DNA of 64,000 nt from Mesaphorura yosii (Eukaryota > Arthropoda > Collembola > Poduromorpha > Tullbergiidae): positions 181,303 to 245,302 of the forward strand of contig WIXG01000088.1 in NCBI GenBank assembly GCA_009869945.1, in the 5' to 3' direction. The notes under the pieces are model-generated. The model made no database searches, was not told where the DNA came from, and saw only the letters and a program-made list of their open reading frames with translations. Below are positions 24,259 through 38,800 of this stretch, one piece after another. Position 1 is the first letter of the stretch, and each line of letters begins with the position of its first letter. Both the position numbers and the translations under genes were made by a program.

Positions 24259-27200
24259 ATGTACCGGGATCGTGGGCGACGCCGTCAACATGACGAAGAT
24301 GAAGGTAAAAATTACTTCTGATGCCATTAGATGACTTAACGACTAAGCTACGTCATATCTATCATAGGTGGACGCTATTTCAACAAAAGACGTCGGCTTA
24401 TTTCTCAAGAAAAGAAAGATGAGGATCCGCTCAAAGTCATCATTTTTGAAGTGGAAACTCAGGTAAGAATGCCAATGAATAGGACACAACTAATAAGCGC
24501 AGCTGTGTGTCATGCGTGAACGTACTGAAAAGTAGTAAGCAATTACTAATTATAATCGTATTTCAGTCTGGAACCTCCGTTGAAACAAGCATTGAAACTG
24601 TTGTAAAAATGTTGGAAGGTGACTTGTCAACACAAAAGCCAAGAATCCTTCAGTTATTGCTTGAAGCAGTTATTAGCATGCCAGAAAAGTGCACTATTTA
24701 TTCAACGTTAGTGGGATTGTTGAACGCACGAAATTACAACTTTGGAGGAGAGGTATTTTGATTTTAAAATTCAATGTCTAAAAACAAATTTTGGAAACTT
24801 TGCACAAATTCTTTCGTTTCAGTTCGTGGAATCTGTTGTAAAAACATTTCGAGAACAACTTCGCCGTAGTGAGTGGGCTTTGGCTCAGTCATCGCTGCGA
24901 TTCATTGCAGACCTAGTGAATTGTCATGTCGTTTCTGCCACATCGCTGTTGCAATTGTATGATACTTTTATGGAAGCAGCCACGGATTTCAATACACCTC
25001 AGGTATTTGAAACTTATGCTAATTTTAATTTCTTTACCTTTTGAGAGACGACTTAAACAAAAACGATTTGTCAACAGGTTCGGCGGGATTGGCTTGTTTT
25101 TGCAATTCTTAACAGTTTACCATGGGTTGGTCGCGAGCTCTATGACAAGAAAGAGCAGACGGTAGAGCGACTGATGATCACTATCGATCACTTCATGAGG
25201 AAGAGGAAACGTGACCACTTGGGACTATTACGAGTTTGGTCCAGCGATGAGCCTCATCCACAAGAAGAGGTTTGCTCCAAAACAAAGCATCTGGTCCCGG
25301 AAAATAGTCCAATTTATTCACCCTTTCGCTATAGTACTTGGATTGCTTGTGGGCGCAAATGGAAAAACTAAAAATGGATGGATGGGCGGAGAAGCACATT
25401 CCACGTCCTTACCTGGCTTTTGACAGCATCCTCTGTGAAGCACTTCAGCATAATTTGCCCCAAATTAGCGTACCTCCACATCAAGATCAAATTGTGTACC
25501 CACTTCCTTCCGTGGTATTTCGAATGTTTGATTATACTGATTGTCCAGAGGTAAGGCATGCAGCTTGCTCCACTGTAGGATTTTGATTAACTAATTGTTT
25601 TAAACTTGAAGGGGCCTGTCTTGCCTGGAGCTCACGCTATTGAGCGCTACTTAATTGAGCAAGAACTGAGGGATGTTCTTAAAAAGAATCATCTGGAACG
25701 ACGTGAATGGTAATTTGACGTTCTTGGTTTCTTACAATAAAGATAATATCAAATATCCTCTGTACAGTGCACAAGCTTTGCTGGAGTATCCGCAGAACAG
25801 CCGTGTCCCGCTTGAACACATGATTGTAGAAGTTATCTTCGGTGAAATGTTTAGACTGCCTGTGAGCGAGTATTTGCAAGTCTGCTATGGGTCTATTTTG
25901 ATCGAACTCTGTAAGAAACAACCGACCGTGATTCCACAGGTAAACTTATTTTGGCAGCTTCTATTTCGCTGAGAGCTAATTCGTTGCCACGTTTAACTTA
26001 CTAATTCGCAGATCTTGGCTCAGACAACTGAGCTATTGTTCGATCGTCTGGACACCATGAATGTGTCATGCATTGATAGATTCTCGGCTTGGTTTAGCTA
26101 TCATTTGAGTAACTTCCAGTTTCGATGGAGCTGGGAAGATTGGGGCACTGCATTGCAGTTGAGTATGGATCACCCGAAGCCGAAGTTTCTCTCTGAAATT
26201 ATTAATAGATGCATCAGGTGCGGCAGATCGACGCTTTAACAGCTTTAAGGCGCTTACTGATATTGTGTTTGATTATTTAGGCTGTCGTACTACGAAAGGA
26301 TTGTGGCGTTGTTTCCAAAGTCGTTTGAACTTCTTATTCCACCCCCTGCAGATCCTATTTACAAATTTGATAGTGAAAAAGGTGAGCATTCACTTTTGAC
26401 ATATCATGATTGACCTTTTAAACCAAGTATTGGATGTCATATTGATTGAAAATATTTTTCAGGTGTGAAAGTTGCAGGATTGCTTCACGCTGTGCAGCTT
26501 CAAACTGCTATCAGGGAGAGAAATCCAGTGGAGAGCATTTTGGCTATCTTGCGTCAAATACCAAGTCCATTGGATGCTGAAGACGATTCTCATAATCCAT
26601 TGGCAATTGAAATTTTCTCTCAAACGATCTTTTATCTCGGATCCAAAACACTCACTCATGCTCGTTCTGCAGTTGCTAAATATCAACCAGTCTTTAAGGT
26701 TGGCAGTTTTTAGTAAATGTTATGTACATTGAAAACATACTTATGTTTCGAGTCTTTTTTTTCAGACATTAGTTGAGGGAGAGGAAGGCCAAAAGTGTGT
26801 TTTGAGAAGTGCGTACGAAGTCTTCAAGAATGACGCACAAATGCTCTCGGTTGTGGTTGATCTGCTTCTGAAATATCAAGTGGTTGAATGCGCTGCAGTT
26901 GCAAATTGGGTGTTCACGAAAGAAATGCAACCAGAATTTATGAAGTATGGTTTCACTCAAATGTTTAAGGTGTGAAAATATTACAGCGTTGTTTATGATT
27001 TTGTTTAGAATATACTTGTGGGAAATCCTTCACTTAACCATTCGGAAGATGAGCAAGAAGGTGCAGCGGCTGAGTACAGAGTTAAAGGAGGCAACAGATA
27101 AAGTTCGAAAGGCAGAAATGAATTCCAGCGAGAGTGAGATGGAGGAAGAAGGAAGTCCTAAACAAAGGGAAACGAAAGACATACCAACAGAAGAACAAAT

Positions 27201-27566
27201 CGACAAGATGGAAGAACAACTGGAGACTGTTCAATCTGATCAGAAAAATTTATTTTTGATAGTATTTCAACGATTCATTATGATTCTATCCGAGCACATT
27301 GCTCGATGTGACACTGATGGAAAAACTTTCAACACAGCGTGGTACCGTTGGACAATTGGCAGACTTCAAGAAGTCTTTATGCAGGTAAAACGGGGTCTCT
27401 ATCTGAATTTCTCTCACTACGTGGTTATCTTAAATTGTGCTTACTTCCACAGCATGGAGATCAAGTGGCCCAGTACAGCTCAACACTTGAAACGCTCCTC
27501 TTCACTCAAGATTTGGACAAAAATATTTTGGAGACTTTTGAACAATTCAAATCTCTCCGAGCCTAA
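24259..27566 (+). CDS. Cbp80: Nuclear cap-binding protein subunit 1 (CBP80/NCBP1)
   Basis: Fourteen coding exons (24259-24304, 24368-24462, 24567-24752, 24823-25002, 25078-25269, 25335-25550, 25612-25709, 25768-25939, 26012-26217, 26281-26381, 26463-26698, 26766-26944, 27009-27384, 27453-27566) give 798 residues, against about 790 in human. The protein partners CBP20 to bind the m7G cap and supports splicing, 3' processing and export. The N-terminus is Arg-rich (RDRGRRR, NKRRR), like the known bipartite nuclear signal. Three MIF4G-like helical domains follow in order. Recognisable stretches include [26 protein letters not shown]-type [26 protein letters not shown] and [16 protein letters not shown]. 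The acidic, Lys-rich coiled segment before the last domain is also conserved in position. The protein appears complete, with no break. Confidence 0.97.
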
Positions 27567-27715
27567 CAACTTTTATTCTACATGACTTAAGATTCAGACA
27601 TGTTCTTACATTGAAGACTTTGTAGATAGAAGTAAGCTTTGCAGTAAAGAGAGTACATAGTAGCCTTATTTTGCGTCTTGGAACTGGAAATTTTCATTTC
27701 TACTCGGGTTGTAGT

Positions 27716-27721
27716 ATTAAA
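27716..27721 (+). terminator. Possible Cbp80 polyadenylation signal
   Basis: ATTAAA, the common variant hexamer, lies 150 nt after the Cbp80 stop codon. No AATAAA is closer. Confidence 0.4.
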
Positions 27722-30700
27722 TGTGTGAGTGTCATTCCTTCGCATCTTCTCGAGGTATTTGGAAGGAATTAGACGTTATGATTTTTCGTTAATCCGATGA
27801 TCCAGTTTTATAAATCGATGTTAAAAAAAGTGACACGAAAGTCTCCTTCGAAAGCGAGTTTGCCATGCTTTGTCATTACGGTTGACTGAGTAAAGAAATC
27901 TGGTGCTGACTGCGGTTGAAAAAGAAAGCATAAAATTGTCCCAGAGCTTCTCGCGTTGATATTACGAGTTCTGGAAAGAGAAGTTGCATCTGCCTCGTAT
28001 TAATACGTTGGAGCTTGTTTGTCGTTTGTCAGTGGAAAATGCCAAGTTACGGAAAGAAGGAACAGCTGGAGAGAAACATAACTTCTTTCACCAAAAATCC
28101 ATTTTTAGGTGAAAGCCAATTTATAAACCTCTCGTTTTCGTTGACAATCGCAGCAGGTCTCTTTTCCGGAGGGTTATATATGGCTTGTGTAATATTATTG
28201 GCTGAACTTTTAAGCTCTGGGGTATTTTACGGCATACCATCATTACCAAAACCTCGTCTCGGAACTGGAGCACAAGAAAACAAAACACTGGTCTCCGCGA
28301 CCCGGACCGCGCACTTTGTTTCGGTTGATACAATTCAATTTTGATTAAGTTAACCGTTTTGAAATGCACAAATAAAAATACGTCGGGCTGCCAAAGTTGT
28401 TTTTGAAATCGCAATAACAGTTACGAGGTTGTGCTGTGGAGAGCTCGTTCGAGAGACGAATTTGATCCTTGATGAAGGAGGCTTGCGTCAGTGGGGACTC
28501 GGAACCACTGAAACGGAAAGAGTTCCCAGTGCTCAAGAAGTACAGATGAAACATTGGAAATGACTGTCCCGCTCATAAAATATGGTCTACCTGCTCTCCG
28601 CTGCCGAGCACTAACTCTCAATGCTTATACTCTTTTACGACTTTCACCAATTTTTGTGTTTTCTGCTTCCTCTTTCTGCCAAGCAGACCTAAGCTCCGAT
28701 TCTTACAAGAGGGATCAGGAAGTGGAGAAAGAAAGAGACTTTTTGTACACATCGTAGACATTAGCAGCGAACTCCTGCTGTTCCATTGTTACCGTTACGG
28801 CCACGGCTACGACTTCGCCTCGACTGAATTGCTCTGCTCTTCAGAACAGACTGCGTTCTGGTCCGCACGACACAAATGAACGAAACCAGCCGTGGAGTGA
28901 GTGCCTGGATAAAAAATAAATGTCCGTGTTCCACAAGAAGCGCTGCTGCCTTTTTGTCATTTTTCTAGTTTTATTCTCTAATATCAAAAACAGCTTCCAG
29001 TCCAGCAAGAAAGGAATGGGAACATGCTTTATACTCTGAGCTGATTTCGAAAATACTTGGTCGCAATAAAAATTGGTCATGGAAAACTTCAAAGGTTGGA
29101 ATTATTGCTCGTTCTAATCGGAATCGAAAAGTGGTCCACTAAACCGGTAAATCATGTTCAAAATCGGATTCATGAATTCATGCTGTGGACTTGTCATCGA
29201 TTACGGGCTTCCGTTGCCAATTATATCGAAAATCTCCAGGAGAATTTAAACATTTTGAGACAATTTAACCTTCCGACTTCACTTATGTAGCAGTTCTCGG
29301 CTCCAAGCAAACGCAGTGACCCACCGGCAAGATTGTCCGGTAGATTTTATCTGCAACAGCCATCCTTGGAACTTTAGCGCGGACCCAGGCTCCTCTGTTC
29401 GCTGCTAATTAATATTAAGATTCTTTGCCTGCTAGTGTTGAGAATAGTTCCCTCTGCCTATTATTCTGAATAAATACGTCACGCAGTAAGCCGGATTGTA
29501 TGGAGTGTTCGCTAGGCGTGACGTGATGAGACCAATCATTAAAATCTCTTCTTTCTTTCTATCTGACAATGCCACTGTCGAGAAAAAGGAGAATAGAGAA
29601 GATTAGTTTCAAGAACTGTGTCGGAGTATTATTGTCTTCCGAAACTAGACCAGCTGAGGCTGAAATGTATGATTTCATATGCAAGTGCACGCCCGCGATT
29701 CATGTTTTTCGTATCATCGTATCATTCCAAGAAAGGCCTCAACCCAGCTCTATCTTTCCGCGGCTAGTTGTCTCTTGGCTGTCGAGATTGAGAGCGGTAC
29801 AATTTCAACATTTTATGACTGCTCTGCATCTGGCGATATTTAGCGCCAGTCAGTGCCGTGTTGCTCTGGAGTATTTACTTTTTTTAGAACCCTTTACATG
29901 TCTCGGAATAATGATGATTATGCTCTCAGAATGTGAAACCTGACGCCGAAGCAGGCATAAACATCCCGTTGCATAATAGAAGATGACGACTGTAAAAACG
30001 AAGAGCGCAGTGGCAGTAAAATATTGCGTGGAAGATTTACAAGAGTTATAGCGCATAAAAAGGACCGAGTTTTACCTCGTCGCTGAGTTTTTGGTTTCTT
30101 GCGCAAGAAAAAGTTCTGTGAGATAAAGTGCATAAATTCTGTTAAGATAGATAAGTGGTTATATAATCATCATATCTTTATCTCAATGCGGCAGTGAAGA
30201 GAGATGCTGCCTTGATTTCATCCTTCGTGTCGCGTGCACTTTGTGCTTCTGCAACCGCACGTTGTATTATTGACAAGCGCAATTCTTTTCGCCGTTTTCC
30301 TCCGTTTGTGTTTTGCTTTCACTCCCTTTCTTACACCTCTTGTTCCTTGCTTCGGGCTGCCACTGCCTCCGCTGCTGGATCCAATTCAAATTGTCAACAT
30401 TTTTTCAGACTTTACTTCTGCCTCAGGGAAATTCATAGATATTGGTTGTCACTAACACAAATATGTAGCTTGTCAATTGTGAGAGTGTCTCCTTTCTTCA
30501 GTCGGGTGTATCCCAGGAAGCTTAGCAGTAACCGTAACAAAGCTACCACTTGCCAACTCTTGGAATCTCGTTCCTGCTTTTTCTCCTAATCGAATCCAAC
30601 ATCCAACTTGTAATGCAATCTGGTACCACCACTTATCCCAGCTGTAGAGTGTATCCGATTAAATTTATGGCAACTGAGGTTTGTTTCTCTTTAAATGGAA

Positions 30701-32829
30701 ATCTTTTCCAGCTCGCTCTCGAAAGGAGAAACTTTAAAGACGGTTTTAAAATGTGTACAATTGTAACTGTCACCCACACAAATCTCGTAAACATTAACCA
30801 CACCTTGTTCCACAATGATTATGGCGTATGGCACAGATTTTTCCTTCGCCATTAGCGCGTGTCTGGTAAGGTGATTTGGATGCCAGTTTTGCCATACGTG
30901 GCATAGTGCGTAATATATGAAAATTGATTCGAGTTCAGAGTGGGGCCGAATTTTAGATAATTACACTGAAATCTGTTCCACACAAGAAAAACGCAATTTG
31001 AACACACGTAGAGTTTTGAGAGGAATGCCTGTCCCATATGAGTTAATTATGCGGAGAGTTGATGTAAATTAAGCAAAGATTTTGGGGCGGAGCGTAAGTC
31101 TGGCATTAAAAACTTGTAAAATATATAATTACCTCTCTGCTGGTTAATTGAAATGTAAAAAAGTCTTTAAAGAAATTAAACTTGAATTTGCGTCTGCTTT
31201 CGGTAGTGAAATTCCTTGGAGTCTCATTTGTTCTAATAATTGAAATGTTAGTGGAATAAAGTGGCATGGTTTAACCATAAGTGGAGGAAACTTCAGATGT
31301 GAAGAAGGCTTTAGGGTCTATGGAGCTCATTAGCGGAAAGGAAAGACTTATTGCTCTCGAGACGCTGCGAGCATGAACGTGAAGAGGACGATCTCAATTC
31401 AACTCCAAAAAGAGTTCAGCTTGCCCGAAATTAATTGCCGGTATTTACACCCACAATCATGTGCTAGATTGCTTGAGGCTCATGCGGTACAGAATCTTTT
31501 CCGTCGGAGTGAGTCGTCAGCCGTCAGTGAGATGATGCACATTTTTATTCTCATTCCTCGTTTTCGTATCTTAAAACATTCAGCTTACCTAACATAACAG
31601 ATTTCCATATCATAACATCATGTTTAATTATTTGATTTTTGGGATCCCTCAAGAATTTCTTAGCACATTTCATAATTCAACATAAAAATACACTAATGAC
31701 TCTGCGTAATGTTTAGCAATAACTCTTCAACGATGAGGACATCCGTCGTCAAGAATAAAGTGATAAATGCCAGAGACTTTTATCATATATTCTGGCTACA
31801 TTTCGAGAGAGGAGAATATCTTAATGGGTCTTGATCCAAGTTTACGACTCATAAAGACAAGATGGAGATGGAATAAACGTTGCCTTTCTCCATAAGAAAT
31901 TATTACGAGTGGGGACAGCATGGGCTCCATGATCGCAACCCTCTCGTTACGCGGTTCGCGAGTTAACAGGAAGTGAAAATAGCGGACAGAAGTTACGGCT
32001 TTCTCCGCCTCTCTTAATAGATTCAGGTCCTAAAAAGAGAGAAAAGTCCAGTTTTACAATTTCCCCTTTATTTTTGTGTGAAATTTAAGTACAAGTATTT
32101 TATGGCTACGCGCGTTTTAAGTGTTGTAATGTTACCATTATTTTATTATTATTATCACTGGAGCTCCGGCCTTTAGTGTGCCAGGCGTCTGCACTGTGTT
32201 GATATCCACTCACTCAACCCATTGCACTTTCCGTTTCTCACTCTGCTCATTGTGCTTTGTGTACAGACCAATTTTGAGTTCGCCGAGGTGGAAATAATTA
32301 CGGCAGCTCTTGTTTTTATTTTGTGCTGTTTTATTGTACAATCTCTCATTAAAAGTCGAGGGAATTTTTTCGTTCTGGTTTTACTGCGGACGTTACAAAC
32401 AACTTTATTATTTATGGAAAACAATAACGTATTAGTGTGATTATAAAATGAACAACTCAAACGTCCGATACCCGAGCGACAGTTGCCGCACCCGCGAGAC
32501 CACCTCATCGTACCATAAGGCACCTCTTCTGCTCTTGTCAGCTCTCTCAACTCTCATGCTCTGGTCGCATTTATGATAATGGGCGTTCGTACGTCGGTCT
32601 GCAACGGAATCGGGACGAGAAGAAGTGCAGTCATCCAAGGCAGTCACTTACAGTCATGTCGTAAACCGGGTCACAAATGGCATGTAGAAGTTGTCGAGTT
32701 TGTTTGAATGTGTTTGTCAGATGACAAGGTCCACCAACGCACGGCAGTAGTCATGTCATGTCGTGAGGTGTGAGCGGAGATGGAAAATTTAGTTTTAGTA
32801 GATGAACTGAGTGGAAAGTTGTGTCGTAG
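27722..32829. other. Gene-poor region between Cbp80 and dpr 3' ends
   Basis: Roughly 5 kb with no recognisable gene on either strand. Moderate open frames (28042-28344, 29569-29943 and 30194-30589 on the plus strand) match no family that I know. Minus-strand AATAAA hexamers near 32404-32409 and 32330-32335 are candidate 3' ends for dpr. Confidence 0.45.
32404..32409 (-). terminator. Candidate dpr polyadenylation signal
   Basis: This minus-strand AATAAA lies about 420 nt beyond the dpr stop codon. Others occur at 32330-32335 and 32315-32320. Confidence 0.35.
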
Positions 32830-35800
32830 CTAAGCCAGGAAAAATTTCTGACCAAATATGCATATTAATATGGAGATGAAGAGCGGAGTTGGAGTTGTCA
32901 TTCTGCTGGCGAACATCATGACTGGAGAGATCGATATTGGAGTGATGAGACTGCTGTGGGCCACTTCAACCATTGTCAACGACAGGAGCACGCACAGCCA
33001 GACACGACCACGATCAGAAGCGAATTGACGCGTGGCAGAGTTCTCGTGCTGGACGGCCGCTGGAAGATTTTCTGTAAATATCAAGTAGAAGTCGCAAAAA
33101 TAAATTATCTTCGTAAAGTTATACTGTTATCGTCGGAACCGCGAAGGAACAAAGGAGGCAGATAACTAAACTGAAGCAATTTAATAGAATAAGTGTTGGG
33201 CCGCACAGTGAACTGAAAGTTAATCTTGCTAATGACAGAACTCTCATAACACTTTGAATGTAAAATATGTACTGAGGGTGAGAATACTAGTTGGAAATTT
33301 ATAACATCGATCAATGTAGAAAACCATCACAAACAACGTTCGGGCAGAATTGAAAAACAAGATTCGGAATGTGAATGAGCTTTGCTTTCAGCTGGTAGGA
33401 ACGACTCACCATTAAGAACATGCACCGTGATTGTATTTTGAGCTGTGGATGATGCTCGGCAAGAGTAGTTTCCAGTATCACCTTTTCTCATTGACAGAAC
33501 TGAAAGAAACGAACTCGCCTCTCCTGAAGTTTGGTTCTTCCATTGCCTACAAAATTATGCAAACTTATTTTTGGAAGACTTTCTCCCACGCACCTCCATA
33601 AAATGCATTTCATTCTCACTTTATTTTCACTCGCGAGTCTGAACCGGGCAGCAGGCGATCTTCCTTGTACCAGTTCAAATATCCGAGTCCATCGCTCTTG
33701 GCCAGTTGAGATGCTCGACAGATTAAGTGCAGTGACGAGTCCACTTTGTAATGCCTCTCAGATATCACATGTTCATTCTCATCGAGGATCAGCACTGCCG
33801 GAGCTGAAACATGAAGCGAGACGATAAAAGTCGTTAAGGAATCAACAGAGCAATCAATGCAATGACGTGATGCAGTAATGATTTGTACAAATGATTCCCT
33901 TCCCCGAAAGACGTAATGAAGGGTAACAATTTTATTACGGAAATTCATGCGAAAGTGGAGCGAAGTTTTGGTTGAATAAACAATTTGACTTTTACTACCG
34001 ACTTCCTTCAGTCTCGAAAGTCTCGATCGATTATTGCGCCAAAATATCGTACTCAACTCGCAACCATTGTTAAACTCACCTATGACACGAAGGTAGAAGA
34101 AGAGAATTTTGGGTGGGTGTGTGGAAAGCTGGCAATGATATTCACCCTCGTCGGTTTTGCTCACTTGCGCGATTCCGAGTCTCCAATTATTCGGGTATCT
34201 GTGAGAAAATCAAATTTAGCTCTGGCGCATAAACATTTTGCATTAATGCTGAAATACGAATACGAAACTCTCACATGTGCAGACGCGAGAACGGATGCAG
34301 GTTGGCTTTTCACGCGCTGAAGTGAGATGAAGTACGTGCCGGAGTTTTGTTTTACATGACAGCGCTTGAAATATGCAAATCTAACGTGGCATTTATATTT
34401 GAATAGGAAACGTGTGGCCCGCAACTGCATGCCATGCCAGGCGAGCTACGAACAAGTTCTGAATTCGTGAAAGCTTACCTTGTAAGGCAAGGAACATAAA
34501 TCATGCTTACAAGCCCCGCTCCACAAAGGGAAGGAGTCGGGTAACTTCTTTAACCTTCCGCAAATAAATGCTGTAATGTGGCAGCAAGAAATGTAGCTGT
34601 CTGGCAGGGCCGCGCTGCTCGCTCATATTTTATGCCTTTATTCGGTACTGCGTGTTTTGAACTAATTATAGAGTGGAATGAATACTGGGCGTTTCGCATT
34701 TGTACCTGAAATGAAGAGCTAATCTGCCATCGCTGCTGTACGTCTGATTCCCGACTGTCAGGAGCTGCAGATTCTCCTTCCGTCGTCTTAACCAAGATAC
34801 CTACAAAAGAAGATTTTAGTATCAATACCCAGGCAATGACACCGAGCATTAAGCACACAAAGTATTGCCATCATAAAAAGTTATTAGCAATTAAGTTAAC
34901 TCATATGGTCGACATATAAAATTTTTATGGCATAATTTTTTAGTAAACTTCTCATCAGCCAGCGTCATTAAAACTGTATTGCTTATAAAAACGGGACCGA
35001 TCTCATCGCATTGATGTGCTTGTCCAGGCAAAAGAACCATCGCCTCTTACGACAAACTTATCAAACCCTCAGAAGTGCAGCTCAAGACGCGAGTTTGCAC
35101 CGTGAAAGCTTTATTTTTCATTTTCGCGTCGTCATAAAATTATACTTGTAAATAGTGCGAAACAATTTCACTAATGACCATGCATTATTGTGCATTAACT
35201 TTCATTCCTCACGCTGAACGCCTGCCAAGCTGTGGCAAAGCTGTGGCAGCCGTTTTATGCCACTCAGCCTCGCTGGGTTTTGCATTGCAATGCTGATTAT
35301 TCTCTTCCCCAAACTCAGAATGTCAAGAATGACTGCAGTAGAATGTGAAAGTCGGGCATTTCTCATGTGAAATTGGGAAGAAATTATTTATTTTGATTAG
35401 TTCCCTTCGTTCTTTTCCTGAATCTTCTTTCTCGCTCGCATGCATAATAGACCGCAATTTTTCTCCCACGTTAGCTTGGTTTATCGACTCGCCTTTTCCT
35501 TCTTTCTATTTGGCAAGATGCCATTCCGGCCTGTTCCATTCTCTTTCATACACGTAGAATGTTACATTTACGCGTACGCATTACACTTCTCATGCAACTG
35601 TACATAAGAAAGCAAAATACAGAAGAAGCTTTCCAGATATTTTCTTTCATCAACGTTTCATTCTCATTTAATCCCTCAAGTGATTTCCTTTCCGGCGCTG
35701 GTGATTTTTCTACGCTCGCTTCCGCCTCTCACTCCCACGTCTTTGTGTACTTTCTTCACTTTCTCTGCCACGGAATCTTTTGTAAGCAAAAGTCAGAAAA

Positions 35801-38800
35801 TGGAAACAAAGGAGAACAATGTAGGTTATGGTTACTCGCTTGTTAACCGGTGCACTGCGTGAATTTACATAGTGCGTACCTTCACAATGCAATGGCGTAT
35901 TAGTCTAGCTGGGAGGCTGGGACGACGGAGCACTTATGGCGTCGCCTTTTCTATTACCGTCATCCCGCAGCACTCTTTCGCGCAGTAGACGCAAGGCGTA
36001 ATTTAAGGAAAGCAACGAAAGACAAAAGTTCAGGTTGACTTTCTTTGTATACATTTCATAGAAATTTTCTCCTTTTTAGGGGGAATTCGGTGAAGCGGAA
36101 TAAGCAGCAGATAAAAGAAAAGGAAGAATTTCCTCCCAAGAAAACTTCACATTTTTGTAGGAGTAATGCAAGGCCGGGAGAAGACGGGACAGAAAATGAT
36201 CCGTATTTCCATCTTGATTATTTTTGCTTCAATTCTTCTTCAGCGTTTAAGCTCGCTGTCTGCTGTATAGGCCTCAATGTAGCAATTTAAGCCAGTGAGC
36301 GGCATGACATTGCTCACTGCGCTGCATTCATTTTTCCTGAATATTTCCATCTGTCCGTATCTATTAATTTATCCGCTCAATCTTTTCCTACTTTTTTACT
36401 TCTCCAAATCCAACCCATCTCATGGTTGTCAGCACATTGTTATTGCGAGTTCTGGACAACAAGGAAGAGAACACGCTCTGAGTCTCTCGCCTCCCGTCCG
36501 TCGTCCATGCCGTCTGTTTTCATCTCAACTTTCTCAACTCAAATCTTTGCTTTCTCTTCCCTTCAATTTCATTCGATTTCCCAAAAAATGTAGAACCTTG
36601 ACATTCAATTCTCCAGATGCCGCTTTGAAGTTGTCAGTTGTATTTTGGAATAAAATCAGATTAAAAATATTCATCATTTTGACTTTTGCAACTCATGTTA
36701 AGTTTAGTTTGATTTTGCTGCTTTAAGTCTCAGTTTGACCAGAATTCTGTATTCTACGGTGGCAATTGCATTTAATACTATTTAAAATACAAGACCACAC
36801 ACTCTGTGCCAATCCAGTACTCGTAATTTTCAATTTCACATTTGTTCAGTCCCGCCTCACCAGTATGAATGAGAAGCAAAGTCTATGACGCGAGGTTCGC
36901 ACGTTTTATGTTACTCGTTATACATTTTTAATATAACAATTTAGCACCCTCACTGTGGAATAATTTTGTACTCAACATTCTGCGAATGCCGACGTCAGGA
37001 AATGGGATTCTAAGTAAAGTACAACCTCATTTGAATAAAATCAAATGGCGCATTCAAATTTTCTAATAATCATAATAATAACGGCTCGCATGTGTTTATG
37101 ACTAGTGCTTGCGTGTGCGTGTGTAGTGGGAAAAGTCAATATCAGCATGTATTAAATTGTCATTCGCAGTTGGCTGGTTTACAGCATCAGCTGCCATCAC
37201 ATCATGGAAGTTTTACGTCCACACACGTTCCCACTCAGGCAATTACGTTGTGTGCTGACGGGCGTTATGTTCCACGTTACGCATTTCATTACTCATGCGG
37301 TTTTCACTCAATAGCCATCGTGCGTAACAAATACTGTCGAAAATTCAACTTGGCAGATTGAGTTCAGTCATGCGTCCGTGCAGCTGAGACCAATCGGTCA
37401 GACTCGAGTTTGTCAGCCTCGACGATCTCGTTTCCTTGCAAGTTGCGACTGAGAACATGGACCAGCTAGATTATTGCCTCTTTGGGAGCAGGATTTGCTG
37501 GACACGACAATTAATATAAGTCGGACGAAATGTTCGTTTCAGAATCATTAAAAATGAACTTGTTCATGGCCAGCGCAGTGGCAGCGTGTCATTGCTGCGC
37601 TCCCACATCATTCATTATTTCGATGAAATAACACCCGCGTCCCGCTCCGCATCATAAAGTGGGTGACAATCAAAGGCTGAAACTTGAAACAGTCAAATGT
37701 TGACTTTAACTGTGGTCGGTAAACAAATTCGGCCAGCCAATGACACAGATGATTAAACGTCCCCTGCGACCCAGTTTTTCTACTGCCCGTCATTTCAATG
37801 GACAATGCGAAGGCGGAGGCGAAGTACGCAACATCTGAGCTGAGTTCAGGATGAGTTGGTCGAGGTAGCTGCACTGAGATTATCATTTCTCCAAAGAATA
37901 AAAGTCAACATCATCTCATGACTTTCATGACAGATGAGGTTATTGATGACTCGTGTTCCGAAAGCCAATTTCAACAGTATTATTGCTAGGTACTTCATTA
38001 AGGACGTAGTTTTTGTCCACAGTCTGCTTTCTACAGCCCAGGACCAGGCATACAATGTAAACAAAAGAGGCAAGTCCTTTGTTCCCTCAAACAATTGGAA
38101 CTCAATCATCTCTCACTAGTCGCTACTTCTGCCTCATGTGGACTTAAACGGCCATAAATTGCAAATCGGTTTCATTTCATTTCCAGAATAAACATTGCAG
38201 GATGAGAGTTATCAAAAGATTCAATGACGCAAATCCACATTTTGGTATTGTTTGGCATTGACCAAGCGCGAGGCACCGTGGATTAATTTTTAATCATTTC
38301 TCCCGTTTAGAACAATGCAAGACTGCTTTTCAAAGAGCTCGAATTCGAAGTGCTGAGGCAAACTAGCAAGGGAAAGCACCATAACCAATAACGCATGTAG
38401 TGGAGTCCAAAGAATATTTTAATCTGGTTAAAAAGTAGAGGCAGTAAAGCAGCAACTATAAAATTGCAATTAAATAGGGCGAAATGGTAGCTTACCGTTC
38501 TTCCTTGCAGGAGGACGACAGCACAGTCAAACAGGATTGTTTGTCCAGCACGTGCAGTTACCGACGTAGAAGTTCGATTTGATTCGAAATATGGACCAAT
38601 AATTCTTGATGATGAGGACAGCTGCAGCGGCTCGGCTGCCAATGGGTCGTCGTCGCTTATTGCGCGTTTCACGGAGAAACTCTGCTCATATGAGCTCTTC
38701 ATTTGCAGAATCCGCCCATTTTCCGAGAGATCTGGAACAATGATTATATAATACGACCAGTTAGACGAGCGTACGGAATTCATACACATATTGCCATTGC

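Noticed and set aside
29569-29943. 124-codon open frame, plus strand
   Set aside because: No recognisable domain, splice context or family resemblance; likely chance.
30194-30589. 131-codon open frame, plus strand
   Set aside because: Composition rich in Ser/Cys/Phe without any motif; overlapping frames are equally open.
36295-36726. 143-codon open frame, plus strand, within dpr intron
   Set aside because: No motif, intronic, and of a length expected by chance in this much sequence.
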